This document shows positions 27,208 to 35,789 of a DNA stretch of 64,000 nt, piece by piece. Location: positions 152,654 through 216,653 of the forward strand of contig NZ_BMPH01000006.1 of NCBI RefSeq assembly GCF_014647495.1, in the 5' to 3' direction. The stretch comes from Glutamicibacter protophormiae. GTDB taxonomy: Bacteria; Actinomycetota; Actinomycetes; Actinomycetales; Micrococcaceae. Under the pieces are notes generated by a model, which searched no databases, had not been told where the DNA came from, and was given only the letters and a program-made list of their open reading frames with translations. Position 1 is the stretch's first letter; each line of letters starts with the position of its first letter. Made by a program: the position numbers and the translations under genes.

Positions 27208-28788
27208 ATGACCACGGACCAGACGACTCCCCTGCTGCAGCCGCAGACGGCCGGCGCCGGCGCACAACGGCTGCCGGCGTTGCGGCGCCAGCGCAGCTAC
27301 CGCATCTGGTGGGTTGCCGATACCACTGCCCTGCTGGCCGGCGGCATCTATGCCTTCGTGCTGCCGCTGATCCTGCTGGCGCTGACCGGTTCGCCGGTGC
27401 AGGCCGGAACCCTGGCGGCGGTGGGCCTGGCCGCGCGGGCCAGCCTGACGCTGCTGGGCGGTTCCGCGGCCGACCGTTCCGACCGGGCGCGAATGATGCT
27501 CCTGGGCGGTATTTGCGGTGCGGCGCTCACCTCGGCACTGGCAGTGGCCAGTTTCAGCGGGTCGCTGGGCGTCGCGGTGTTGTGCGTCGCCCATGTGCTC
27601 ATGGAGCTGCGCGGAGGCTACTTCGGCACCGTCACGAATGCGGCGCTGAAGGACGTGGTCCATCCCAAGCAGCTGGGACGCGCCATGGCGGCGAACCAGG
27701 GGCGCGATTCGGCGCTCATGCTGGGCGCTGCCCCGCTGGGCGGACTGCTGCTCGGACTGGGAGCAGGTTTTGCCCTGCTGGCCGTCAGCTTCCTGCAGCT
27801 GCTCGCCGCTGCTTCGGGATTCGCGCTGCGCGGGCCGTTGCGCGCAGCTGAAGCCGGTTCCAGGCCCGTGGAAAACTCCCCTGCTGGCAGCGCGCAGGTC
27901 TCCCCCGGCATCGCGGCGGGCATGCGGTGGTGTTTCGCCAAACCTCAGCTGCGCAGCCTGTTGATCCTGATTACCGTCATCAATATCGGAACCAACGGGC
28001 TGAACACCACGTTGATCTACGGATTGCAGCAGCGCGGCGAGGCCCCTTGGGTGATCGGACTGGTATCCACGTTCATGGGACTGGGCATGTTCGCCGGGTC
28101 GCTGTTCGCCGGACGCCTGATCGAGAAGGTCCGGACCGGGGTGCTGGCCTGCAGCTGCCTGAGCGTCCTGGGCGGCGCGATGCTGCTCATGGGCTTCAAC
28201 ACCCACCTGGTCTGGCTGGGCACCATGCTGCTGGTCGCCTTCCTCAGCGTCCCGGCGCTGAACGCGTCGGTCGGAGGCTATTTCATGGCGGTGGTCCCGC
28301 GGGAGATGGCAGGACGCGCCAATTCGCTGATCTTGTTCATGGCGCTGTCGGCTTTGCCGCTGGCGCCGTTTCTCACCGGGCTCGGCCTGCAATGGCTGGG
28401 CATGGGGCCGACGCTGGTGTTCTTCAGCTCCCTGGTGATCGTTGCAACCGTCGCCGCCTGGTGCTCACGGCATGTGCGCGGCATCCCGCACCCGGATCGC
28501 TGGACCAGCGAACCGGCGAGCGCAAATTCTCAGATCGAAGCGGAGGCGAGGGAATCTGCAGACGTGATGTCTGCAGAGGGCGAGCTGCCGCAGGTTCAAG
28601 GAGAAGTGACCATGAAAAACAATCCAGCCCCAGAATCATCGGCGTCCGCCGGCCGGCTCGGCTTGCGGCGCATTCCCAGCAGCGTGCAACGCCACCATCA
28701 TGCCCCGAGCCGAATGGATCAGGAGTTTCGTGCCCAGCGTGATCGCAATTTGTCCTCGCCGCGCAATGAGCAGTGGATCTACCTGTAA
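27208..28788 (+). CDS. MFS exporter with C-terminal extension
   Basis: A 526-residue major facilitator. Twelve transmembrane segments run from about residue 28 to 410, with the loop 2-3 motif GGSAADRSDRARMM. It then has about 110 hydrophilic residues not usual for the family. In this tail, at ATG 28612, an AAGGAG box with 8-nt spacing could start a separate 58-residue, Arg/His-rich product in the same frame. It is divergent from an ArsR-type regulator, so induced drug efflux is the likely role. The start MTTDQTTP (27208) is preferred over the TTG at 27187. Confidence 0.88.
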   Translation: MTTDQTTPLLQPQTAGAGAQRLPALRRQRSYRIWWVADTTALLAGGIYAFVLPLILLALTGSPVQAGTLAAVGLAARASLTLLGGSAADRSDRARMMLLGGICGAALTSALAVASFSGSLGVAVLCVAHVLMELRGGYFGTVTNAALKDVVHPKQLGRAMAANQGRDSALMLGAAPLGGLLLGLGAGFALLAVSFLQLLAAASGFALRGPLRAAEAGSRPVENSPAGSAQVSPGIAAGMRWCFAKPQLRSLLILITVINIGTNGLNTTLIYGLQQRGEAPWVIGLVSTFMGLGMFAGSLFAGRLIEKVRTGVLACSCLSVLGGAMLLMGFNTHLVWLGTMLLVAFLSVPALNASVGGYFMAVVPREMAGRANSLILFMALSALPLAPFLTGLGLQWLGMGPTLVFFSSLVIVATVAAWCSRHVRGIPHPDRWTSEPASANSQIEAEARESADVMSAEGELPQVQGEVTMKNNPAPESSASAGRLGLRRIPSSVQRHHHAPSRMDQEFRAQRDRNLSSPRNEQWIYL

Positions 28789-28874
28789 GGGCTTCGGCAA
28801 ACTTCAACACTAGCTCTTGCCCAGTTTCGATGTACTCGAAGCACCAGCATCCCGCGGGTGACACCTGGGTCAGC

Positions 28875-28914
28875 CAGAGCTGCCCCTGTCAAGACATTGA
28901 CAGGGGTGGCTCTG
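28875..28914 (+). terminator. Hairpin after the MFS gene
   Basis: An 18-bp stem with one mismatched pair of positions (28875-28892 with 28897-28914) and a 4-nt loop. It lies 87 nt after the MFS stop and 40 nt before the VOC gene. The U-tract is weak (CCTCTATC). Confidence 0.6.
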
Positions 28915-28953
28915 CCTCTATCATTCGAGGTCAACGCACCCTAGTCTGGTGAT

Positions 28954-29394
28954 ATGAACAAGTCGGCCCCGCCGACCATCAGCGCGATCACCCTCGGCGT
29001 GCGTGATGTCGGTGCTTCAACCAGGTTCTATACCGAGGGACTGGGTTTCGAGCTGGTGCAGCCGGCCCACCCGGAGATTGCCTTTGTCCGTGCCGGGCAT
29101 TCCTTGATGCTGGCCTTGTGGGACATTGCGCAGATGCCCAGCGAGTACGGTGACATCGGGCACGGCGAGAAGGCTCCCCCGGTTTCGCTGGGGCACAATG
29201 TGCATACCGACGCGGAGGTTGAACAGCTCTACCGGCGAGCGCTTGATGCCGGTGCCCAATCCGTCACGGCCCCTACGGTGCAGCCGTGGGGCGGGATGAG
29301 CGCCTGCGTGGCCGACCCGGACGGGTTCCGCTGGGATTTCGTGCACAATCCATCATTTGTCATTGATGCGGACGGGCACGTGTCCTCCGTATAG
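28954..29394 (+). CDS. VOC family protein (glyoxalase-like)
   Basis: A 146-residue vicinal-oxygen-chelate protein: two beta-alpha-beta-beta-beta modules, the first starting AITLGVRDVGASTRFYTEGL, the second with GMSACVADPDGFRWDFVHN. The C-terminal metal Glu is replaced by Asp in the DPDGF...WDF stretch, as in many bleomycin-resistance-like members. Function may be lyase, dioxygenase or drug binding; nothing in the context decides. The HAD gene follows 48 nt downstream. Confidence 0.88.
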   Translation: MNKSAPPTISAITLGVRDVGASTRFYTEGLGFELVQPAHPEIAFVRAGHSLMLALWDIAQMPSEYGDIGHGEKAPPVSLGHNVHTDAEVEQLYRRALDAGAQSVTAPTVQPWGGMSACVADPDGFRWDFVHNPSFVIDADGHVSSV

Positions 29395-29442
29395 CGAATG
29401 AGCGTTTTCCCCGTGCCCAGTAGGACAGGGGAAGATGAACCC

Positions 29443-30126
29443 ATGCCCTCGCACATTTATTTTGATTTCTTCGGCACCTTGGTGCGCTATGACCCCTCGA
29501 TCCTGCCGAGCGCGTTCAACGCTCCGCTGGAATTTGCGCGCAGGGCTTCGGCTCGGGTGGGCCAGGCAGAAGCCGATGCGTTGTGGACTCGCGCATGGGA
29601 CGAGCTGGACTCGGCGGCGCACCGCTCCGGGCGTGAGTGTTCGATGCTGCAGATCGCCCGGCGCTATTGGGAGCTGCTGGGTTCTCCGACTATCGGCGAG
29701 GGCGAGCTTGCCCGCCTGGTGCGGGAGTATCTTGCGGTGTGGAGCGCTCAGGTTGCCCCCGCTGCCGATGTCCGGTCCTGTTTGCAGGATCTCTGCGCAG
29801 ACCATGTGCTGAGCGTGGTGAGCAATACCCACGATGCGGCGCTGGTGCCGCGGCTGCTGCGCGAGCTGCAGTTGGATACATATTTCGATCGGGTCTTCAC
29901 CTCCATAGAGCTGGGGTGGCGCAAGCCTCACCGGCAGATCTTCCGGATGGTGCTGGATGCGCATGGTATCGCTGCGCAGGATGCGGTGTTTGTGGGAGAT
30001 AACTGGGATGCGGACATCCGGGGCCCGCAAGCGGTCGGGATGCGCGCCTGCTATGTCGGCGCGCGGGAGCGGGGCCGGGAACCGGTTTCGCTCGCACAGC
30101 TGCCCGGCGTGGTTCGCGGAGCCTGA
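29443..30126 (+). CDS. HAD family hydrolase
   Basis: A 227-residue HAD-like hydrolase. Motif I reads IYFDFFGTLVRYD (Asp nucleophile, with F in place of the usual D before G-T-L), motif II is LSVVSNTHDA, motif III contains WRKPHRQIF (Lys), and motif IV is VFVGDNWDADIRGP. The DFFGT variant keeps the first Asp but lacks the second one, which in HAD phosphatases is the general acid, so phosphatase activity may be altered. The start ATG 29443 has GGGGAAG about 8 nt upstream. Confidence 0.85.
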   Translation: MPSHIYFDFFGTLVRYDPSILPSAFNAPLEFARRASARVGQAEADALWTRAWDELDSAAHRSGRECSMLQIARRYWELLGSPTIGEGELARLVREYLAVWSAQVAPAADVRSCLQDLCADHVLSVVSNTHDAALVPRLLRELQLDTYFDRVFTSIELGWRKPHRQIFRMVLDAHGIAAQDAVFVGDNWDADIRGPQAVGMRACYVGARERGREPVSLAQLPGVVRGA

Positions 30127-30156
30127 CGAGCTGATCCCTCGCACCTATGGTTCCCC

Positions 30157-33100
30157 CTACATGCTTTGGGCCCCGCGCTGGTCCAGGCCTTCGGCGTTCA
30201 TGCGGCGGGCGAGCTCTCCGACGGTTTCGGCGGGGCTCTGGCCGAGCTTGGGCCGGTAGCTGGGGTGCGGGCGGGCTGTGTTCTCCAGGTATCCGGCGGC
30301 GGGCAGGGTTTCGGGCTGGTGCAGGTCCCAGGCGTTCAGGGCCTGCAGCGAGATGCCGCGGGGTCCGGTGCGCCGGGTGATGCCGTGGATGAGCAGCATG
30401 CGGGTGGAGAACAGCAGCGGCCCGGTGCGCTGCTGGGTGTCGTCGAAGAAGGTGGCGTCGATGCAGCCGGTGCCGTCGTCCACGGAAATGAACACCACGC
30501 GTTTGCCTCCGCGCATGGGCGGGGTCTGGGTGGCCACGCGCACCCCGGCCACCAGCACCTCGGTGCCGTTGCGCAGGTGCAGCAGCTCGATGGCCTGGGT
30601 GATCGGCAGATGGGCCAGGCGTTGCCGGTAGGAGGTGATGAGGTGTTCGCTGGCGTCCAGGTGCATGAGGTCCAGTTCGGTGCGGATGATCTCGGCCGGT
30701 TCCAGCTGCGCTCCGGTGTTGGTGATGTGTTCGATCTGCCCGAGGTCGAAGGTGAGCTGGCCGGGGCCGGGCCGGTATTTGGCCGGCAGGCTGGTGCGGG
30801 CCATGGATTGGGTGTGGGCGATGGTATCCGCCCGGTTGGTTCCGGACAGCAGGGAGTCGAAGACGCCCAGGGCCGCGAGGTTCTGGTAGGTGCGTCGGGA
30901 CAGGCCTGCGCGGTCCCGCACCTCGGCCAGGTGCTCGTAGGGTTGGCCGGCGACCAGCCGCTGGACCTCGCGTTCGCTCATCTGGTGGATGTCGCGGAAG
31001 GCCAGGCGGACACCGTAATGTCCGAGACGCAGGGTTCCAGGGGCCCTGGGCACGGTGGGGGCCGCGGCGGGAGCGTATTCGAAGATTCGTTCGACTCGGT
31101 AGTGCCCGGTGGAGCGGTTGATGTCCAGCGGCAGGATCGGGATGCCCATGCGGCGGGCCTCGGAGACCAGCAGCCGCTTGGGGTACATACCCGGGTCGTG
31201 TTCCCAGATGCCGGCGAGGAAGGCTTCGGGGTGGTGGGCCTTGAGCCAGGCCGAGTGGTAGGTGGGTACGGCGAAGGCAGCCCCGTGGGCCTTGCAGAAG
31301 CCGAAGGAGCCGAAGCCCGCCAGCACTTCCCAGACCTTGTCGATGGTTTCCGGGCTGTAGCCCTTGGCGGCGGCGTTGGCGCGGAAGTATTCTTCGACCG
31401 CCGGTTCCTGGGCGGGGTTGCCCAGGTGGCGTCGGTAGACGTCGGCCATGCCCAGGCCGCAGCCGGTCATGGTGTCCAGGATGCGCAGCACCTGTTCATG
31501 GAAGACGGTGACCCCGTGGGTTTCGGCCAGCGCGGGCTTGAGGTCGGGGTGCAGGAACTGCTCGGGGGCGAAGCCGTGGCGGTGCTCCAGGTAGGGCTTG
31601 ACCATGTTCGACTGCATGGGCCCGGGGCGGAACAGCGAGATGTCGATGATCAGGTCGTTGAATTCGGTGGGGGCGAGCTTGCCGATCAGTTCGCGCTGGC
31701 CCGGGGATTCGATCTGGAAGCAGCCCAGGGTGTGGGTGGAGCGGATCAGCTCGAAGGTGGGTGCGTCGTCCAGCGGGACTCGGGCCAGGTCGATGTGCCC
31801 GGCCGGGTCGATGTAGCTGGTGTCGGCGTGTCCCCCGGCGCGGGCGACCGCGGACGCGTCGGGGTGCAGCCGGGCGATTTCCTCAAGGGTGTAGGCGATG
31901 GCGGACTGCATGCGCACCCCGAGCACATCGAGCTTGATCAGGCCCATGAGGTCCATGTCGTGTTTGTCGAACTGGCTCATCTGCAGTCCCATCCCGGAGG
32001 GCTGCACCGGGGTGCGGTCCAGCAGCGAGGCGTCGGAGAGGATCACCCCGCACGGGTGCATGGAGATGTGCCGGGGCAACCGGTCCAGGCGTTCGGTGGC
32101 GTCGATCAGGATGTCCAGCTGGGAGTCGGCGGCGAGCCGCTCGGCCAGTTCGCCCAGCTCCGGTTTCTCGGCGAGCGCTTCGCGGAAGGAGGAGGCGGAG
32201 AAGCGCCAGAGCTGCTTGGCGATGCCGTCCACCTGCCCGTCGTCCAGCCCCAGGGCGGCTCCGGCGTCGCGGACGGCGCCGCGGGCGCGGTAGGCGTTCT
32301 GCATGCTCATCAGGCTCACCCGCTCTTCGCCGAAGCTGTCGAAGATGGTGCGGTAGATTTCATGGCGGCGCGCGGATTCCACGTCGATGTCGATGTCCGG
32401 CAGCGTGGTGCGGGTGTCGGAGAGGAAGCGTTCGAAGACCAGGTCGTGGGCCAGCGGATTGACCTGGCTGATCCCCAGCAGGTAGTTGACCAGCGAGGAG
32501 GCTCCGGAGCCGCGGGCGGCCACGCGCACTCCCAGCCCGGTGATGAGCTTCACGGTTTCGGCGACGGTGAGGAAGTAGCCGGCGAAGTCCAGCCGGTTGA
32601 TGACCCCGAGCTCCAGGGAGAGCCGCTTTTCGACGTCGTGCCGCTTTTCGCCCGGCAGCAGCCGGGGCACGGCGGCGTAGACGCGTTCGGTCAGCTCCTG
32701 CATGGCCGGGCGGTGCAGGCCCAGCACGGAGGCTTCGGGAATGACCGGCTTTTTCCAGCCCAGGTCGCTGGCGGGGTCCAGGACGGCGAAGCGGGCCACC
32801 GACTCGGTTTCCTGCAGCAGCTTGCGCATCCAGCCGCGCTCGGTGGCTCGGGAGATTTCGGAGGCCAACTGGCGCATTTCCCGCGGGGACTTGAGCCAGC
32901 CCTGGCCGTTGGGCTGGCAGGAGTCCATCTCCTTCAGGCTGTTCAGGGTGCGGGCGGAATCCAGCAGGTCTGCGGTGACCGCGCCATCGGGGTCGGCGTA
33001 GCGCACCGCGTTGCTCAGCACCGCCTTCAGGCCCAGTTCATCGGCATAGCGGAGCATCCTTCCGGCTTCCCCGAGATGGTAGCGGGATCCGCGGGTGGAC

Positions 33101-33615
33101 AGGTGGGTGGTGATTTCCACGCGCAGCATGGGGCCGGCCAGATTTTTCCAGTCGGCCAACAGCGCGCGGGCCTTGACATACTGCCCGCGAACCAGCGACC
33201 GGGCCACGTCGGATTCACCGCCGACCAGCAGCATTAGGTTTCCCGCGGATACCCGGTGGGAGATCTGGCGACGGGTCAGCCCCGGAATGCCGTGGGGCGC
33301 CTGGTGGGCTTGGCTGATGCTCCGGCACAGGTCCGCGTAGCCGGCGCCATTGCTGTTCCCGCGGGCGAGCAGGATGATTCGCCCGGCCGCGCGGCCCGGA
33401 GTGTCGAGCAGGGCCAGGTTCACGCCCAGCAGGGGGCGCAGCCCATGTTCCAGGCAGGCGGCCACGTGCTTGACCGCCCCGTAGAGTCCGTCTCGGTCGG
33501 TGAGGGCCAGAGCTTCGGCGCCCATGGCGTGAGCGGCGGCGGCCAGCTGGGGCGGGGTGGAGACCCCGTAGTGGGCGCTGTAGGAAGAGGCCACATTCAG
33601 ATGCGTGAAGCTCAT
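30157..33615 (-). CDS. Error-prone DNA polymerase III alpha-type protein (DnaE2-like)
   Basis: A 1152-residue C-family polymerase. The N-terminal PHP domain begins HLNVASSYSAHYG, so the usual H-x-H metal ligands are lost. The palm has RGSGASSLVNYLLG and the catalytic PDIDIDVES (about residue 405). Helix-hairpin-helix and OB-fold domains follow (EVLVAGVRVATQT; DDGTGCIDATFFDD). A LexA-type box ends 10 nt upstream, and the upstream DUF6504 gene has its own. Both points favour an SOS-induced translesion role over replicative DnaE. The ImuB partner usually seen nearby is absent. Confidence 0.88.
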   Translation of the reverse strand: MSFTHLNVASSYSAHYGVSTPPQLAAAAHAMGAEALALTDRDGLYGAVKHVAACLEHGLRPLLGVNLALLDTPGRAAGRIILLARGNSNGAGYADLCRSISQAHQAPHGIPGLTRRQISHRVSAGNLMLLVGGESDVARSLVRGQYVKARALLADWKNLAGPMLRVEITTHLSTRGSRYHLGEAGRMLRYADELGLKAVLSNAVRYADPDGAVTADLLDSARTLNSLKEMDSCQPNGQGWLKSPREMRQLASEISRATERGWMRKLLQETESVARFAVLDPASDLGWKKPVIPEASVLGLHRPAMQELTERVYAAVPRLLPGEKRHDVEKRLSLELGVINRLDFAGYFLTVAETVKLITGLGVRVAARGSGASSLVNYLLGISQVNPLAHDLVFERFLSDTRTTLPDIDIDVESARRHEIYRTIFDSFGEERVSLMSMQNAYRARGAVRDAGAALGLDDGQVDGIAKQLWRFSASSFREALAEKPELGELAERLAADSQLDILIDATERLDRLPRHISMHPCGVILSDASLLDRTPVQPSGMGLQMSQFDKHDMDLMGLIKLDVLGVRMQSAIAYTLEEIARLHPDASAVARAGGHADTSYIDPAGHIDLARVPLDDAPTFELIRSTHTLGCFQIESPGQRELIGKLAPTEFNDLIIDISLFRPGPMQSNMVKPYLEHRHGFAPEQFLHPDLKPALAETHGVTVFHEQVLRILDTMTGCGLGMADVYRRHLGNPAQEPAVEEYFRANAAAKGYSPETIDKVWEVLAGFGSFGFCKAHGAAFAVPTYHSAWLKAHHPEAFLAGIWEHDPGMYPKRLLVSEARRMGIPILPLDINRSTGHYRVERIFEYAPAAAPTVPRAPGTLRLGHYGVRLAFRDIHQMSEREVQRLVAGQPYEHLAEVRDRAGLSRRTYQNLAALGVFDSLLSGTNRADTIAHTQSMARTSLPAKYRPGPGQLTFDLGQIEHITNTGAQLEPAEIIRTELDLMHLDASEHLITSYRQRLAHLPITQAIELLHLRNGTEVLVAGVRVATQTPPMRGGKRVVFISVDDGTGCIDATFFDDTQQRTGPLLFSTRMLLIHGITRRTGPRGISLQALNAWDLHQPETLPAAGYLENTARPHPSYRPKLGQSPAETVGELARRMNAEGLDQRGAQSM

Positions 33616-33624
33616 GCCATCGGC

Positions 33625-33640
33625 TCGAACATGTATTCGA
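33625..33640. promoter_or_regulatory. LexA (SOS) box directly before the dnaE2-like gene
   Basis: TCGAACATGTATTCGA matches the actinobacterial SOS box TCGAAC-N4-GTTCGA with one mismatch. It sits between the DUF6504 stop and the polymerase start, suggesting an independent damage-inducible promoter. Confidence 0.8.
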
Positions 33641-33648
33641 AAGGTGGC

Positions 33649-33963
33649 TTAGGCGCTGCGGGCATGCTGTTCATGCAGGCGGACCAGGCGCCAGCGGGCG
33701 CTCTGCGCGTCGAAGCTGACATCGACGCTGAAGGGCTCGCCGCGACCCTCCGACGAGACCAATTGCAGTCGCCACATTTCATAATCGGCTACTCCTGCCC
33801 CTAGTCCACGCGGAATCCTCATGTTCTCCTCCCACCATTTGCGGCGTTCGAACCAGCGTTCGGGTTCGGCCACCAGGCGGTAGTCTTTCCCTTGCCAGGT
33901 GACGCGCAGCGGTATTCCATTCGCTGCGCGGGTAACCTCGATCGGCTCGGTGAACATGCCCAC
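33649..33963 (-). CDS. DUF6504 family protein, SOS-linked
   Basis: A 104-residue small protein of the type found next to translesion polymerases in actinobacteria (DUF6504). It is rich in aromatic and Arg residues (WFERRKWWEEN around residue 40), with alternating strands. It has no catalytic motif. In related genomes such a protein lies between an ImuB-like polymerase and DnaE2; here only DnaE2 follows. Start GTG 33963 is favoured by GGAG 7 nt upstream; ATG 33957 is an alternative. A perfect LexA box precedes it. Confidence 0.75.
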   Translation of the reverse strand: MGMFTEPIEVTRAANGIPLRVTWQGKDYRLVAEPERWFERRKWWEENMRIPRGLGAGVADYEMWRLQLVSSEGRGEPFSVDVSFDAQSARWRLVRLHEQHARSA

Positions 33964-33996
33964 GTGTGCGCTCCTTAGTCAACAAACTCATTATAT

Positions 33997-34012
33997 TCGA
34001 ACATGTGTTCGA
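33997..34012. promoter_or_regulatory. LexA (SOS) box upstream of DUF6504
   Basis: TCGAACATGTGTTCGA is a perfect match to the actinobacterial/Gram-positive SOS box, 34 nt upstream of the DUF6504 start. Confidence 0.9.
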
Positions 34013-34122
34013 TCGGTAGCTACACTAGTCAACCCGGCCGACAGTTTGGCTCGGGCCCCGGATTCTTGAACAAATTTTTTGATCAGGACAACACGAGCCA
34101 GCCTCCCCGGTGCAGGCGCGCG

Positions 34123-34169
34123 AAAGGCCCGGGACCTGCGCGGTGGATCCGCATGAGCCCCGGGCCTTT
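34123..34169. terminator. Hairpin after the NTF2-like gene
   Basis: AAAGGCCCGGG (34123-34133) pairs with 34159-34169. On the minus strand the stem ends in TTT, 12 nt beyond the stop of the NTF2-like gene. Confidence 0.65.
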
Positions 34170-34180
34170 AATGGGTGCCG

Positions 34181-34684
34181 CTAGGGAGCCGGAACCGCCA
34201 TAAACTCGCCCTCGGTGATCTGCGCGCTCTCATCCAGCGCGCGGGTCATCGACCAGGTGTCGGTGAAGCGGCAGGCGGACATCTTCCATTGCCCGTCCAC
34301 CAGCACGTACTCGTCGTCGTATTCGCCGGTCTTCAGGTACTCGGTGCCCTCGCGCAGATTGACCTGGCGGAAACGCAGCGTCCAGCGCCCACGGGCGGTG
34401 GTGGGGCTAAGCAGCGTGATGTCCGGGTGCATTCCGTGGTGCATGTCGAAGATCACGTGCTTGCCGTCGACCTTCGCCAGCGCCACCTGGGTGAAGATCT
34501 CGGCCATCGGCTCCACGTCGTCGAAGGCGCCCATGGGGCCGTAGTCGATGACCGCGCCGCGTTGGATGAAGCAGTCGCGGAATCCCTGCGGGTCCTTCCC
34601 ATCGCAGGCGCGCCAGTAGCGGTGCTTCAGCGCCTTGATCTCTTCGATCGCCTCCAGCGCGGCAAGGCGTTGTTCCATATCCAT
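34181..34684 (-). CDS. NTF2/SnoaL-like protein
   Basis: A 167-residue single-domain protein of the NTF2 fold (SnoaL_4 type), with IEEIKALKHRYWRACDGKD near the N-terminus and MHHGMHPDITLLSPTTARG in the sheet. Members include small dehydratases, isomerases and dioxygenase beta subunits. The gene starts 49 nt after the SDR stop and shares strand and probably operon with it, suggesting a catabolic step on a ketone or aromatic substrate. The start MDMEQRL (34684) has GGAGAACG 8 nt upstream. Confidence 0.86.
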   Translation of the reverse strand: MDMEQRLAALEAIEEIKALKHRYWRACDGKDPQGFRDCFIQRGAVIDYGPMGAFDDVEPMAEIFTQVALAKVDGKHVIFDMHHGMHPDITLLSPTTARGRWTLRFRQVNLREGTEYLKTGEYDDEYVLVDGQWKMSACRFTDTWSMTRALDESAQITEGEFMAVPAP

Positions 34685-34732
34685 GGGTCGTTCTCCTGAC
34701 AAATCGTTTCGGGTTGGGGTTCGGTCGGCGGT

Positions 34733-35593
34733 CTAGGCGATCACGGCACCGGAGAACACCGGCGGGTTTCCGAGCATGGGGCGGTGGGAGATCGGCTGCG
34801 CCCCGTCCACGTCCAGCACTCCCAGCTCTGCGGCCAGCTCCGCGGCGATCAGCACCTGGCCGCTGCGCTGCATCAGCTGCGGGTCGCGGTGCAGCGCGTC
34901 GATGACCCGGCCGGGGAATTCCGGGGATTCGGCGGTGGCTTCCAGGTCCCCGTACTGCTCGGGGCTCTTCGCCAGCTCGGCCAGGGTGCGCTCGGTCTTC
35001 AGCATCCCCATCCACAGGGAGACGACGGCGACGCCGTGCGGCTTGAAGTCCACGGCCATGTCGCTGGCCATCTTGTCCACGGCGGCCTTGCCTGCCCCGT
35101 AGGCCGGCCCGTGCATGTAGCAGGTGCCGCCGAAGGAGGAGGTGTTCACCACCAGCCCGCCGCCGGCGATCAGCAGCGGTGCGGCGTAGTAGCTGGCGAC
35201 ATAGCTGGAGCGCAGCCCGACGTTGAACACCTGAAGCAGGTCCAGCGACTTCTCCCAGAACGCTCCGGCGAGCGTCAGCTCCGCCGGCACCGCGTAGGCG
35301 TTGTTGACCAGGATGTCGATGGCACCGTCTTCGGCAGCGATGCGTTCGAAGAGCGCTTTCACCTGGGTGTCGTCGGTGTGGTCGAGCACCACCGGCACGC
35401 CGATCCCGCCGCGGGCGGTGATTTCCTCGGCGGTGGCGAAAACGGTTCCCGGCAGCGGGGCCTCGCCTTCGGTGGTGGTGCGCCCAGTGACGTAGACCTT
35501 GGCCCCGGCTTCGCCCAGTGCCAGTGCGATCCCCTTGCCTGCGCCGCGGCTGGCGCCGGTGACAACGGCGACGCGTCGGGTTTTCTGGGTCAT
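34733..35593 (-). CDS. SDR family oxidoreductase
   Basis: A 286-residue short-chain dehydrogenase. The cofactor motif is TGASRGAGKGIALAL (residues 12-26), the structural motif is NNAY in place of NNAG, and the catalytic YGAGK follows the NTSSF serine region. Substrate unknown. GGAGGAAATCG precedes ATG 35593. The neighbours are an NTF2-like protein downstream and an MHS-type transporter upstream on the same strand, which together look like a small uptake-and-degradation cluster. Confidence 0.93.
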   Translation of the reverse strand: MTQKTRRVAVVTGASRGAGKGIALALGEAGAKVYVTGRTTTEGEAPLPGTVFATAEEITARGGIGVPVVLDHTDDTQVKALFERIAAEDGAIDILVNNAYAVPAELTLAGAFWEKSLDLLQVFNVGLRSSYVASYYAAPLLIAGGGLVVNTSSFGGTCYMHGPAYGAGKAAVDKMASDMAVDFKPHGVAVVSLWMGMLKTERTLAELAKSPEQYGDLEATAESPEFPGRVIDALHRDPQLMQRSGQVLIAAELAAELGVLDVDGAQPISHRPMLGNPPVFSGAVIA

Positions 35594-35725
35594 CGATTTC
35601 CTCCCGTGGTTCTGGCGTCGCCCGAGATTCCGGGCGCACGTGGCACAATTACATCCCGGCCATGCACCGCCGGAATCCGCCATCCCACTGAGCGGGACGT
35701 CCGGACGCGCCACCCCTGCACGCGC

Positions 35726-35772
35726 AAAGGCCCGGAACCAGCCGGTCGATGACCAACTGATTCCGGGCCTTT
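35726..35772 (-). terminator. Terminator between MHS transporter and SDR genes
   Basis: AAAGGCCCGGAA (35726-35737) pairs with TTCCGGGCCTTT (35761-35772) and a small inner stem is possible. It lies 17 nt after the transporter stop, so the transporter and SDR genes are probably separate units. Confidence 0.75.
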
Positions 35773-35789
35773 GGCAGGAAGCGGAAGTT

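Noticed and set aside
30166..33237. 1,023-codon open frame antisense to the dnaE2-like gene
   Set aside because: Shadow ORF typical of high-GC DNA; its translation is Gly/Val/Asp/Gln-rich with no domain, while the minus strand encodes a clear polymerase.
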